Assembly: GCA_964428935.1 (NCBI GenBank)
Contig: CAYSAG010000091.1
Location: 1-16,757, forward strand
Reading direction: 5' to 3'
Length of the DNA stretch: 16,757 nucleotides
From: JAADHY01 sp964428935
Lineage (GTDB): Bacteria; Planctomycetota; Planctomycetia; Planctomycetales; Planctomycetaceae
The notes under the pieces are model-generated. The model saw only the letters and a list, made by a program, of their open reading frames with translations. It made no database searches and was not told the origin of the DNA. Positions 1 to 7,363 of the stretch are shown piece by piece (positions within the stretch are counted from its first letter, which is position 1; every line of letters begins with the position of its first letter). The translations under genes were made by a program, and so were the position numbers.

Positions 1-2
1 AC

Positions 3-911
3 TACTACGGGTGGGTCGACTTTCCCTTCATTCAGCACGTGGTGGAACTGGACGGAGCGACGGCCACTGGCGAGGCCGCTCGCGTCCTTCGCATGCGGGG
101 CGTTGGCATTTTCTCAGACCCGAACGACCTGTCGCTGCTCATTGTGGCCGCCGGAGTGGCCTGTCTGTACTTCCTGACGGACCGCCGTTTGGGGCCGCTT
201 CGCTTTCTCTGGCTCGTGCCGCTGGGCGTGCTGTCGGTCGGGCTGTTGTCGACTCACTCACGTGGCGGTCTTCTGGCCGCCGGTGCGGCCGCTCTGGTCT
301 ACGTCTACTTGCGGCACGGGTGGAGGCCTGCACTGGCGCTGGCGTTGGTCGGACTGGCCGGCCTGTCGGTCCTGGGCGGCCGGCAAGCTCGCATTGAGCT
401 GGAAAGCGGAACGGGCCACGAGCGGATTCTTCTTTGGCGGGACGGCTTTGTGGCCATTCAGTCGGCTGCCCTGCTGTTCGGCACGGGCGTGGGCACTTAC
501 GAAGACATTGCGGGACTGGTCGCGCACAACTCCTTCGTCCACGCCTTTGTCGAAATGGGCGTGTTCGGCGGGACGCTGTTTTTCGGGTGTTTTTTCTTCA
601 CCGGACTGGCCCTGTTCCGTTTGCGGAACCGGTGGCGTCGTTTGCAGCACCCCGAACTGCGACGGCTGTTCCCGTTTGTCGCTGCCCTGTTGGCCGGCTG
701 GTGCACGGGCATGTTGTCGTTGTCGCGGTGCTACGTCGAGCCGACTTACATGGTGGCGTCGATTGGTGCGGTGTACGTGAACCGGGTGCGTTTGTGTGTC
801 CCCGAAAGTGCGTTGGGCATTCGCTGGGACGCCGGACACTTGCTGCGACTGGTTTCCGCCAGTGCCGCTCTGTTCCTTCTGCTGTACGCGGCGACGGTCG
901 CGTTGGCGTGA
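3..911 (+). CDS. O-antigen ligase/polymerase-like membrane protein (5' partial)
   Basis: Probable Wzy/WaaL-type (Wzy_C, O-antigen ligase family) integral membrane protein that polymerises or ligates lipid-linked glycan repeats at the outer face of the inner membrane. The reading frame is open back to base 3, so the ATG at 39 is only an internal Met and the N-terminus lies outside the window. The visible 302 residues are mostly hydrophobic segments (for example around 135-175, 195-245 and 660-720). Family-like signatures are GIFSDPNDLSLL (about 108-143), STHSRGG (249-269), GTGVGTY (about 480-500) and HNSFVHAFVEMGVFGG (about 525-575). The last is the periplasmic His-containing loop typical of Wzy_C. 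The gene ends 47 bp before the flippase gene on the same strand, consistent with one operon. The family assignment is fairly secure. Ligase and polymerase cannot be separated by sequence alone. Confidence 0.85.
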   Translation, partial: YYGWVDFPFIQHVVELDGATATGEAARVLRMRGVGIFSDPNDLSLLIVAAGVACLYFLTDRRLGPLRFLWLVPLGVLSVGLLSTHSRGGLLAAGAAALVYVYLRHGWRPALALALVGLAGLSVLGGRQARIELESGTGHERILLWRDGFVAIQSAALLFGTGVGTYEDIAGLVAHNSFVHAFVEMGVFGGTLFFGCFFFTGLALFRLRNRWRRLQHPELRRLFPFVAALLAGWCTGMLSLSRCYVEPTYMVASIGAVYVNRVRLCVPESALGIRWDAGHLLRLVSASAALFLLLYAATVALA

Positions 912-958
912 CGGCACGTCGACCGGAGCGGCGTGGTTGAACCGAGGACGAAGAGCAA

Positions 959-2476
959 ATGCGGCGAACGGCCCGAGTCAAGCTGAACCTGCTGGTGACC
1001 TGGGGCGACTACGTCGTCGGGCTGCTCATTTGCGCCTTTCTGACGCCGTACGTCCTGCACACCGTCGGCGACACGACCTACGGCGTGTGGCTGTTCATCA
1101 ACTCGATTGCCGGTTACTCGGGCCTGCTCAACCTGGGCTTCGGAGAAACCGTCAGCCGCTACGTCGCGACCCACTACGCACGCAACGAAACGCACCGCAT
1201 GAACCAGGTCGTCAACGTCGTGGCGGCCGTGTACTTGTGCATGGGAGCGGTGGCCGTTTTGGCTGGCCTGTTGCTGGCGGCCGTCGCCCCGCTCATGCAC
1301 AACTGGGGGACCGTCCCGCTGAGCGAGGTCCGCCTGTCCTTTGTGCTGCTGGGGGTCAATGCGGCGTTGACCATTGTCGGCAGCGTCTTTGGCGGCGTGC
1401 TGGTGGGCATTCAACGGTTCGACATTGAACGCGGTTCCATGCTGGCCTCAGGCTTCGCCCGACTCGTGCTCACCGTGCTGCTGCTGAAACAGGAGCACGC
1501 CCTGTTGATTCTGTCTGTGGTTTCGCTGGGCATGACCTTGGTCGAGAACGCCGGCTACGTGTGCTTTGCTTTCGTCAAGGTGCCGACGCTGCGGTTCGGG
1601 CCGCAGTACTTGTCGTGGCAAGTTTTTCGCGAGTGCTTCTCGTTCAGCGGGTTTGCCTTTCTGCACCACTTGGCGCAGCGACTGATTTGGGCAACGGACA
1701 ACATTGTCATTGGCCTGGTGTTGGGTGCCGAGGCCATTGTGCCGTACTTCATTGCGTCGCGTTTGAGCGACTTCCTGAGCCGACCCGTGAAAGCGGTCGG
1801 AATGGTGCTCATGCCGCGAGCCGGCGAGTTGCACGCTACGGACCGACGGCGTTCCCTGCAAACTCTGGTCAGCAAAGGCGTGGGCTTTTCGTTCTTGCTC
1901 ATGACCGGCTTCTTTGTCGGCGCGGGCTTCTTCGGACCCATGCTCATTCGAGCGTGGGTGGGGCCCGGTTACGAACAGAGTCACCTGCTGCTGATGATTC
2001 TGCTGGGAGCTCGAATTGTGGCCACGCCCATGGAAGTGGTTCGGGCCGTTCTGTTTGGTTCGGGCCGTGTGCGCGTGCCCGCGTTGTTGTACTCGGCCGA
2101 AGCCGTGGCCAACCTGCTGCTGACCTTGTTGCTGATTCGGCCGTTCGGTTTGGCCGGAGTGGCTTGGGGCACGGCGCTGCCGCTGCTGGTGGTCGAGCTG
2201 GGCGCGCTGTTGCCTTACGCGTTCCGGCAGCTGGGTTACGAGCCGAGTCGTTTGATTCAGGAAGCCGTTGCGCCGCAAATGCCGGCTTTGGTGGGACTGT
2301 TGGTCTACTGCGAGGTGGTCGTGCGGCTGGTGCCGGACGGAGGTTGGCCGGAGCTGCTGGCCATTTCGGCCGGTGGCGGTTTGGTGCTGGGTTCGTTGGC
2401 GTTGGCAGCAGAGCTTTACCAGCGACGGCTGGCGGCCACTGCCGACGCACTACACGGACCGGCCGGTCCGGAGTGA
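959..2476 (+). CDS. Wzx-type polysaccharide flippase
   Basis: A 505-residue, almost wholly hydrophobic protein resembling the polysaccharide biosynthesis flippases of the MVF/MOP superfamily (Wzx/RfbX-like). These move undecaprenyl-linked glycan repeats across the inner membrane. About 12-14 membrane segments can be picked out, and the length is normal for the family. The N-terminal stretch LNLLVTWGDYVVGLLICAFL followed by a YGVWLFINSIAGY-like segment and the central NIVIGLVLG segment are the kind of features seen in these transporters. The ATG at 959 follows a purine-rich GAGGACGAAGAG, a plausible but weak Shine-Dalgarno. It lies between the ligase/polymerase-like gene and the two GNAT genes, the usual neighbourhood of a Wzx. 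Substrate cannot be inferred. Confidence 0.88.
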   Translation: MRRTARVKLNLLVTWGDYVVGLLICAFLTPYVLHTVGDTTYGVWLFINSIAGYSGLLNLGFGETVSRYVATHYARNETHRMNQVVNVVAAVYLCMGAVAVLAGLLLAAVAPLMHNWGTVPLSEVRLSFVLLGVNAALTIVGSVFGGVLVGIQRFDIERGSMLASGFARLVLTVLLLKQEHALLILSVVSLGMTLVENAGYVCFAFVKVPTLRFGPQYLSWQVFRECFSFSGFAFLHHLAQRLIWATDNIVIGLVLGAEAIVPYFIASRLSDFLSRPVKAVGMVLMPRAGELHATDRRRSLQTLVSKGVGFSFLLMTGFFVGAGFFGPMLIRAWVGPGYEQSHLLLMILLGARIVATPMEVVRAVLFGSGRVRVPALLYSAEAVANLLLTLLLIRPFGLAGVAWGTALPLLVVELGALLPYAFRQLGYEPSRLIQEAVAPQMPALVGLLVYCEVVVRLVPDGGWPELLAISAGGGLVLGSLALAAELYQRRLAATADALHGPAGPE

Positions 2477-2580
2477 CGCGGACCGGGCCACGCCGAGAGC
2501 CAGTGGCGGCCGAACCTCGTCGCCTCTGTGCTCGACCCAGTTCTCAAGCTGTTGTTCGAAACGAAAAGGCAAGCTCAGCC

Positions 2581-3732
2581 ATGACTCGTGGACAGGACGT
2601 TTTGGAGCTGAACCGTCTGGAGGAGCTGACGCCGTTTGGTCCGCTGTGGCAGGCTCTGCTGGAGCGGACGCCCCGCGCCCACCCGGTTCGCTCGCTGGAC
2701 TACCTGCGCTGGTACTGGTCGCGGTTCGGCAACGGACGAAAGCTGCGGGTGCTGTTGGTGCCGGAGGACGGCGAGGTGACGTGCCTGTTCCCGCTCAGTC
2801 AGGTCACCGACCCCGGCTCGCGTTGGCGGCGAGTGACGTGGGCCGTGCCCGAGCTGGCGCCGTTCTTCGGCCCGGTCGGTCGACTGACCGTTGCCGCCAC
2901 GAAAGCCGTCCTGCGACACCTGAAGGCCGACGCTCGCCACTGGGACGTGTTGGAGCTGTCGGACTGGTGGGACGGACCGCCGAGCCCCGAGCTGGCCCAC
3001 TCCCCCGGCGTCTCGGACAAGCGGCCACACGACCCGGTCGGGCGTGCGTGTCTGTCCGCCGAGCTTGCGAACGCCGCCGGGACGCCCCTGACCGGCCAGC
3101 CCGAACCCGACCCGCACCCGTTCGACCGAGCCGTCCAGGCGGTCGGTTTGAGCGCGCAGCGGACTTTGCTGCTCACGGGTTGCCAGTGGCTGGAGCCGCC
3201 GGGCGCCGTTTCGGCCGACGACCGAGCGAGCGCAGAGCCGACTCCACTCGCTGCTCTGCCGGCTCCACTCGGCGTAGAGCCGACTCTGCTCGGTCCCAAC
3301 CCAACTCCNNNNNNNNNNNNNNNNNNNNNNNNNNNNNNNNNNNNNNNNNNNNNNNNNNNNNNNNNNNNNNNNNNNNNNNNNNNNNNNNNNNNNNNNNNNN
3401 NNNNNNNNACTCCACTCGGTGCCAAAGCCCACTTCAGCTTGGCCGGCAGCAAGACCCGCTTCCGTCCCTCGGACGGCGAGGCCAGCTCGTCGGAAACCCG
3501 CTGCGCTCCCACGGCCGTGGTTCAGTGGCGAGTTTTCTCGCCCGGCACGTTGCGAGGTCGTTGGCTCCAGTGGCAGCACCGCTGGGCCGCTCGACTGCGC
3601 TGGAGCCGGCCGGCCGGAAGCGGCAACGTCGGCCGCGCGAGGCCGGCGACTGAGCGTTTGGAGCCAGCCGGAACGGCCGCTTCGTCCAGCCAGCCGCTCG
3701 AGCTGGAACCAGCGGTCGGAAGTCCGGACTGA
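2581..3732 (+). CDS. FemAB/BioF2-like GNAT protein, interrupted by assembly gap
   Basis: The N-terminal part (residues 1-135) resembles the first lobe of BioF2-like acetyltransferases (Acetyltransf_6): LWQALLERTP, then HPVRSLDYLRWYWSRFG, then LRVLLVPEDGEVTCLFPLSQV. These proteins acyl-transfer to sugars or amino sugars in exopolysaccharide loci. After residue 218 the frame enters a Pro/Leu-rich 7-residue repeat and then 100 Ns (3309-3408). Beyond the gap, about 108 residues continue in the same nominal frame, with PGTLRGRWLQWQHRWAARLR resembling the family's C-terminal tail. The second GNAT lobe with the acyl-CoA site is not visible, so it is either inside the gap or lost. Because 100 Ns is a conventional filler, the frame across the gap is unproven. 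The start ATG has AAAAGG about 11 nt upstream. The stop is 21 nt before the next GNAT gene. Confidence 0.6.
   Translation: MTRGQDVLELNRLEELTPFGPLWQALLERTPRAHPVRSLDYLRWYWSRFGNGRKLRVLLVPEDGEVTCLFPLSQVTDPGSRWRRVTWAVPELAPFFGPVGRLTVAATKAVLRHLKADARHWDVLELSDWWDGPPSPELAHSPGVSDKRPHDPVGRACLSAELANAAGTPLTGQPEPDPHPFDRAVQAVGLSAQRTLLLTGCQWLEPPGAVSADDRASAEPTPLAALPAPLGVEPTLLGPNPTXXXXXXXXXXXXXXXXXXXXXXXXXXXXXXXXXXTPLGAKAHFSLAGSKTRFRPSDGEASSSETRCAPTAVVQWRVFSPGTLRGRWLQWQHRWAARLRWSRPAGSGNVGRARPATERLEPAGTAASSSQPLELEPAVGSPD
3235..3423 (+). repeat. 21-bp in-frame tandem repeat flanking the gap
   Basis: Consecutive 21-bp units start at 3235, 3256, 3277 and 3298 and encode EPTPLAA, LPAPLGV, EPTLLGP and NPTP. The sequence resumes after the gap at 3409 with TPLGA in the same phase of the unit. 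The shared core is ccgactccactcgg-like. A tandem repeat that the assembler could not cross is the likely cause of the gap, so the true copy number is unknown. Confidence 0.75.
3309..3408. other. Assembly gap of 100 N
   Basis: Exactly 100 Ns, the conventional scaffold filler for a gap of unknown size. It falls inside the first GNAT gene, in the middle of a 21-bp tandem repeat. Gene structure across it is unresolved. Confidence 0.99.
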
Positions 3733-3753
3733 CCAGAAACGGGAGGCGCACTC

Positions 3754-5271
3754 ATGCCTCGGTTGGAATTGGAAACTGAGCCCAGTGCCGTCGAGCCGGT
3801 TGCGGACGACTCGACACGCGTCGCCGCCGGGACGGCACCACCCGCTGGTGGCTCGACCGGTGTCGCCGCGCCGAGCGGTTCGTCCCGGAGGGCAACGTCG
3901 AGCGAGTCGACCGACGCTGCTGGAGCCGTCGCCGCTCGGCCGACCGAGCCCGTCCGCCCGGTCCACGTGTTCGTCTTCGACGCGGCGGACGTCCTCCAGC
4001 CACCTCGGTCCGCGGAAACGAACGTCCCGCCCGACGAGGCCGCTTTGGCCCTCGCTCCGTCCGACTGGCGGCCCGCCGTGCAGCGCTGGACCGCCCTGTT
4101 CCACAACGACTCGCAGGCCCGGGCCGTTCAGCACCCTCGCTACGTGCTGGCCGAGCTCCAGGCAGCGCCTTGGCAGCCCTGGCCGGCCGACCACGCTCGG
4201 GCCGTCTTGTTGGCCACGGCCGACTGGTCTTCGGCCGCCGTTCTGCTCCCGAAACTCTTGCCGGTGCCGACGCTCCCGTTGCCCGGCCTGCGGTGGACGC
4301 TACGCGGCGTCCGGCTGGTTGGCAACCGGCTGCTGGGCGGTCAGTCCGTGGCGGCTTACGTCGAGCTTCTGCAGGCCGCGCTGGAGCACGTTCGACGCTG
4401 CCGTTTGCAATTTCTGCTGTTGGAAGACGTCGACGAGCGGTCGGTGCTCTGGCGGTCGCTGGCCGAGCTCGACGACGGCTCGGTTTGCGTCTTCGTGCCC
4501 GACCCGTTTCAAGCTCGACTCCGCATTCGCCTGCCCCGCTCGGCCGACCAGTACTGGAGCCGCTTTCCGTCGCGAACCCGCTGCGGGCTGCGACGCAAAG
4601 TCAGGCGGGCGGCGAGCCGGGTGCAACGCGTGACCGAGCCGGACCAGGTCGCCGACTTCCTCCGGCACGCCCACCGCGTGTCGCTGCACACCTGGCAAAC
4701 CCGGCAGTTGGGCCTGCGGGTGAAGAACGACCAGCGCGAACGGCTGCTGCTGACGGCGTTGGCCGAGCTGCGAGCTTTGCGAAGCTACCTGCTGTGGCAC
4801 GACGACCAACCAGTGGCTTTCGTCGTCGGCACGCAGTTCAACGGCTGGTACGACTACGAGGAGGTGGGTTACGACAGCCGCTTCGCTCACCTTTCGCCCG
4901 GCCAGGTCTTGCTGGTGCAAATGTTGGACGACCTGTTCGAACACGACCCGCCCCAGTGGTTCGACTTCGGTGGCGGCGACGCCGAGTACAAACGGACGTT
5001 CGCCACGGACGAGTCGCGAAGCGGCAACGTGTTGCTGCTGCCACAAGGTTCGACGACGACGCTGGCGACGGCCACTTGGCGGTGCCGACAGGCTCTGGGA
5101 CGCGCCGCCCGTCGAGCTCTGGCAGCCGCCGGTCTGTGGAGAAAAGTCCGCCATTGGTCCCGTCGGGGACGAACGAGACGTCCTTCCCGGGACGGACGGG
5201 ACGGTGGCGAGCGGGACGGCAGCCGGTCGGCCGGTGCCGCCGGTCGACGTTCCTCCGTCCCGCACCGTTAG
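3754..5271 (+). CDS. BioF2/FemAB-like GNAT acyltransferase
   Basis: A 505-residue protein with a BioF2-like (Acetyltransf_6) double-GNAT core at about 75-430. The clearest signatures are in the second lobe: YWSRFPSRTRCGLRRKVRRA (about 269-288), YEEVGYDSRFAHLSPGQVLL and WFDFGGGDAEYKRTFA (about 402-415). They resemble the acyl-CoA-binding and 'FDFGxGDexYKxxF' blocks of family members linked to polysaccharide loci. The first ~70 residues are Ser/Thr/Ala/Pro-rich and low-complexity, and the last ~50 are Arg/Gly-rich with a repeated RDG pattern from GGGACGG repeats (about 5188-5220). Neither end looks like the core family. The start ATG has GGGAGG about 6-10 nt upstream. With the preceding gene it forms a tandem GNAT pair, then a deacetylase 24 nt downstream. 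Likely role: cytoplasmic acylation of the polysaccharide precursor. Substrate unknown. Confidence 0.82.
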   Translation: MPRLELETEPSAVEPVADDSTRVAAGTAPPAGGSTGVAAPSGSSRRATSSESTDAAGAVAARPTEPVRPVHVFVFDAADVLQPPRSAETNVPPDEAALALAPSDWRPAVQRWTALFHNDSQARAVQHPRYVLAELQAAPWQPWPADHARAVLLATADWSSAAVLLPKLLPVPTLPLPGLRWTLRGVRLVGNRLLGGQSVAAYVELLQAALEHVRRCRLQFLLLEDVDERSVLWRSLAELDDGSVCVFVPDPFQARLRIRLPRSADQYWSRFPSRTRCGLRRKVRRAASRVQRVTEPDQVADFLRHAHRVSLHTWQTRQLGLRVKNDQRERLLLTALAELRALRSYLLWHDDQPVAFVVGTQFNGWYDYEEVGYDSRFAHLSPGQVLLVQMLDDLFEHDPPQWFDFGGGDAEYKRTFATDESRSGNVLLLPQGSTTTLATATWRCRQALGRAARRALAAAGLWRKVRHWSRRGRTRRPSRDGRDGGERDGSRSAGAAGRRSSVPHR

Positions 5272-5295
5272 TCTTGCAAAAAAGGAGCAGCGAGC

Positions 5296-6066
5296 ATGGG
5301 TCTGCTCAGAAAAGCGGTCAAGCACGCGTTGACAGCCACTCTGCCCGCTCGGCTGTTGCTGGTCCGCGGACGCCGACCGCGCCGCTCGGACCAAGCCGCG
5401 GCCAGCCCAGCTGACTGCGTCCGAATTTCCCTCACCTTCGACGACGGTCCGCACCCGGAACACACGCCGCGGGTGCTGGACCGTCTGGCAGCGGCCGGAG
5501 CCACCGGCACGTTTTTCGTCGTCGGCGAGAAAGTCATGCGACACCCGCAACTGCTGAAGCGGTTGGTGAGCGAAGGCCACGAGGTCGGCAACCACACGTT
5601 CTCGCACGGCGACCCGGACCAGACGACGGCCGACGAGTTTCTGAACGAGGCGCGAGAAACACGCGAGTTGGTTGGGTGCCTGACGGGCTACGACGTCCGT
5701 CTGGTGCGGCCGCCCAAGGGAGCACTGACCCTGGCCAAGCTGCTCGGACTGTGGCGCGAAGGGCAGACCGTCGTGCTGTGGAACGTCGACCCGAAAGACT
5801 TCCGAATGCGAACGGTCTTGCAAATGGACCACTGGTTGGAGCACTACGAGCCAGCCGACGGAGACATTGTCCTGCTGCACGACAGCGGGCCGTTGGCCGA
5901 GTTGGTGGTGCGGGAGCTGACAGCCGGCCGGCGCTTCCAAAACGTCCGGCTGGTTCCGGTTTCGTACTGGCTGGGTGAGGCGGACGAAAGTCCCCCCGAA
6001 GAACGCAGTGAAGACGCGACGGACCGGAACGCGGAGGAAGCGGTCCCGGCCGGAGCGTCGGTCTGA
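5296..6066 (+). CDS. NodB-type polysaccharide deacetylase
   Basis: A 256-residue carbohydrate-esterase-4/NodB-domain protein. It would remove N- or O-acetyl groups from a (glucosamine-containing) glycan using a divalent metal. Visible motifs in order: LTFDDGPHP (Asp49-Asp50, catalytic base and metal ligand), NHTFSH (His100 and His104, metal ligands), RPPKG (Arg138, motif 3), LWNVDPKDF (Trp162 and Asp165, motif 4) and VLLHD (His195, motif 5). All core catalytic positions are present. The first ~35 residues are basic with a short hydrophobic patch (LTATLPARLLLV) and no clear signal peptide, so export is uncertain. The ATG has a strong AAGGAG about 9 nt upstream. Its position after two acyltransferase genes suggests opposing edits of the same glycan. 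Confidence 0.92.
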   Translation: MGLLRKAVKHALTATLPARLLLVRGRRPRRSDQAAASPADCVRISLTFDDGPHPEHTPRVLDRLAAAGATGTFFVVGEKVMRHPQLLKRLVSEGHEVGNHTFSHGDPDQTTADEFLNEARETRELVGCLTGYDVRLVRPPKGALTLAKLLGLWREGQTVVLWNVDPKDFRMRTVLQMDHWLEHYEPADGDIVLLHDSGPLAELVVRELTAGRRFQNVRLVPVSYWLGEADESPPEERSEDATDRNAEEAVPAGASV

Positions 6067-6151
6067 GAGCGGGTCGCGAGTCGACACAGAGAACGGTGCC
6101 GCTTCGGTGGAGCGGACCAAGCGGCGGCGAGCCGGAAAAAGGCGAGTGACC

Positions 6152-6157
6152 GGAGGT
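6152..6157 (+). promoter_or_regulatory. Shine-Dalgarno GGAGGT deciding a GTG start
   Basis: A near-perfect GGAGGT lies 6 nt upstream of GTG 6164. It favours this start over the in-frame ATG at 5975, which would overlap the deacetylase gene by about 90 bp. Confidence 0.75.
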
Positions 6158-6163
6158 GGAACC

Positions 6164-7363
6164 GTGTGGACGACGTGGACGGTGACGAGCGGTGCGGTGG
6201 CTGGCGGCTTGGCGTTGCTGCGTGCTCGCAACTTGCACCTGTGGCTGCCCAGCTACTGGCGCCGGCCGCGCCGTCGGCTGCGTTCGGACGAACGGCTGCA
6301 CGTGTTCCTGGCCGTTTGCGACCACTTCGAGCCGGAGCTGGGCGGCGTGAGTCGTCGGCGGGCGCGGGAGCGGGTGGAGCGGTGGTGCCGGCAGTACCCT
6401 CGTCTGTTCGCTCGCTTTCACGACAGCCGCGGGCAAGTCCCGCAGCACACGTTCTTCTTCCCGGCGGACCAGTACCGGCCGGAGTACCTGGAGCGTCTGG
6501 CCGAGCTGTGTCGGGCGGGTTACGGCGACGTCGACGTGCACTTGCACCACGACGCCGACACCCCCGACGCCCTGTTCGAAAAACTGGACCGCTTCCGCGA
6601 CACGCTCTTTTTCCGACACGGGCTGCTGCGACGCGACCCGCTGACCGGCCGAGTCGTCTACGGGTTCATTCACGGCAACTGGGCCCTGTGCAACTCACGC
6701 CCAGACGGCCGTTGGTGCGGGGTCGACGACGAACTGTCGGTGCTGCTGCAGACCGGCTGCTACGCCGACTTCACCCTGCCGTCCGCTCCAGAAAACACAC
6801 AGACCCGCACCATTAACTCAATCTACTACGCTCGTCCCAAGCCTGGTCCCAAAGCCCACGACACGGGTACGCCGGCTCGCGTCGGCTCCCCGCCGCCGTC
6901 CGACAGCTTGCTGCTCATTCAAGGGCCCTTGCTGCTGGACTGGCAAGACCGAAAGTACGGCTTGCTCCCCCGAATTGAAAACGCTGACCTTCACGCGCGG
7001 CGTCCCCCTTCGTTGCGGCGGTTCCTGCTTTGGCTTTCGGCCAACGTGCACGTGGCTGGTCGGCCCGACTGGCTGTTCGTCAAGCTCCACACCCACGGCT
7101 GCCACGACGCCAACGCCGACGTGCTGCTCGGGCCGGAAATGGAAAACTTCCACAGCCAGCTGGCCCAGTGGGCTCACCAGAACCCAAACGTCCGCTACTA
7201 CTACGTCACTGCCTGGCAAATGGCTCAGTTGGTTCACCAGGCCGAGCAAGGGCAGACGGAACCGCAGTTCGAGCCGCTTGTCGAGAAAACCGACGTTGAC
7301 GAGCCTGCGCAGACCGTTACAGTTCGCGCTCCTGAATTGCCCGAAGGAGCGACACGGTCGTGA
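6164..7363 (+). CDS. Conserved polysaccharide-locus protein, VCDHFEP family, deacetylase-like motifs
   Basis: A 399-residue protein of a family I associate from memory with planctomycete exopolysaccharide loci, where it is usually left as hypothetical. Motifs suggest a metal-dependent (beta/alpha) barrel akin to polysaccharide deacetylases: VCDHFEP (51-57, Asp53 His54), HTFFFPADQY (95-104), DVDVHLHHD (122-130), YGFIHGNWALCNS (166-178), GCYADFTLPSAP (198-209) and HTHGCHDAN (309-317). The His/Asp-rich positions fit metal ligands, but function is unproven. A GTG start at 6164 is preferred because GGAGGT (6152-6157) sits 6 nt upstream. The longer frame from 5975 overlaps the deacetylase and has no such site. 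The N-terminal 20 residues are weakly hydrophobic. The stop overlaps the next GTG start by 4 bp, so the two are translationally coupled. Confidence 0.72.
   Translation: MWTTWTVTSGAVAGGLALLRARNLHLWLPSYWRRPRRRLRSDERLHVFLAVCDHFEPELGGVSRRRARERVERWCRQYPRLFARFHDSRGQVPQHTFFFPADQYRPEYLERLAELCRAGYGDVDVHLHHDADTPDALFEKLDRFRDTLFFRHGLLRRDPLTGRVVYGFIHGNWALCNSRPDGRWCGVDDELSVLLQTGCYADFTLPSAPENTQTRTINSIYYARPKPGPKAHDTGTPARVGSPPPSDSLLLIQGPLLLDWQDRKYGLLPRIENADLHARRPPSLRRFLLWLSANVHVAGRPDWLFVKLHTHGCHDANADVLLGPEMENFHSQLAQWAHQNPNVRYYYVTAWQMAQLVHQAEQGQTEPQFEPLVEKTDVDEPAQTVTVRAPELPEGATRS

Noticed and set aside
39..911. ATG at 39 as the true start of the ligase/polymerase-like gene
   Set aside because: The same frame is open to the window edge with coding-like residues (YYGWVDFPFIQHVV), so the gene is 5' truncated by the window.
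3235..3423. The 21-bp repeat as a CRISPR array
   Set aside because: Units are adjacent without spacers, are in frame and encode Pro-rich heptads, and no Cas gene is present.
5975..6163. Longer start for the VCDHFEP protein at 5975
   Set aside because: It overlaps the deacetylase gene, adds a very Arg/Lys-rich low-complexity stretch, and has no Shine-Dalgarno. GTG 6164 has GGAGGT at 6-nt spacing.
4300..6231. A 643-codon open frame on the (-) strand opposite the GNAT and deacetylase genes
   Set aside because: Antisense shadow: rich in Gln/His/Val/Arg without motifs, overlapping genes with clear catalytic motifs. Such shadows are common in GC-rich DNA.
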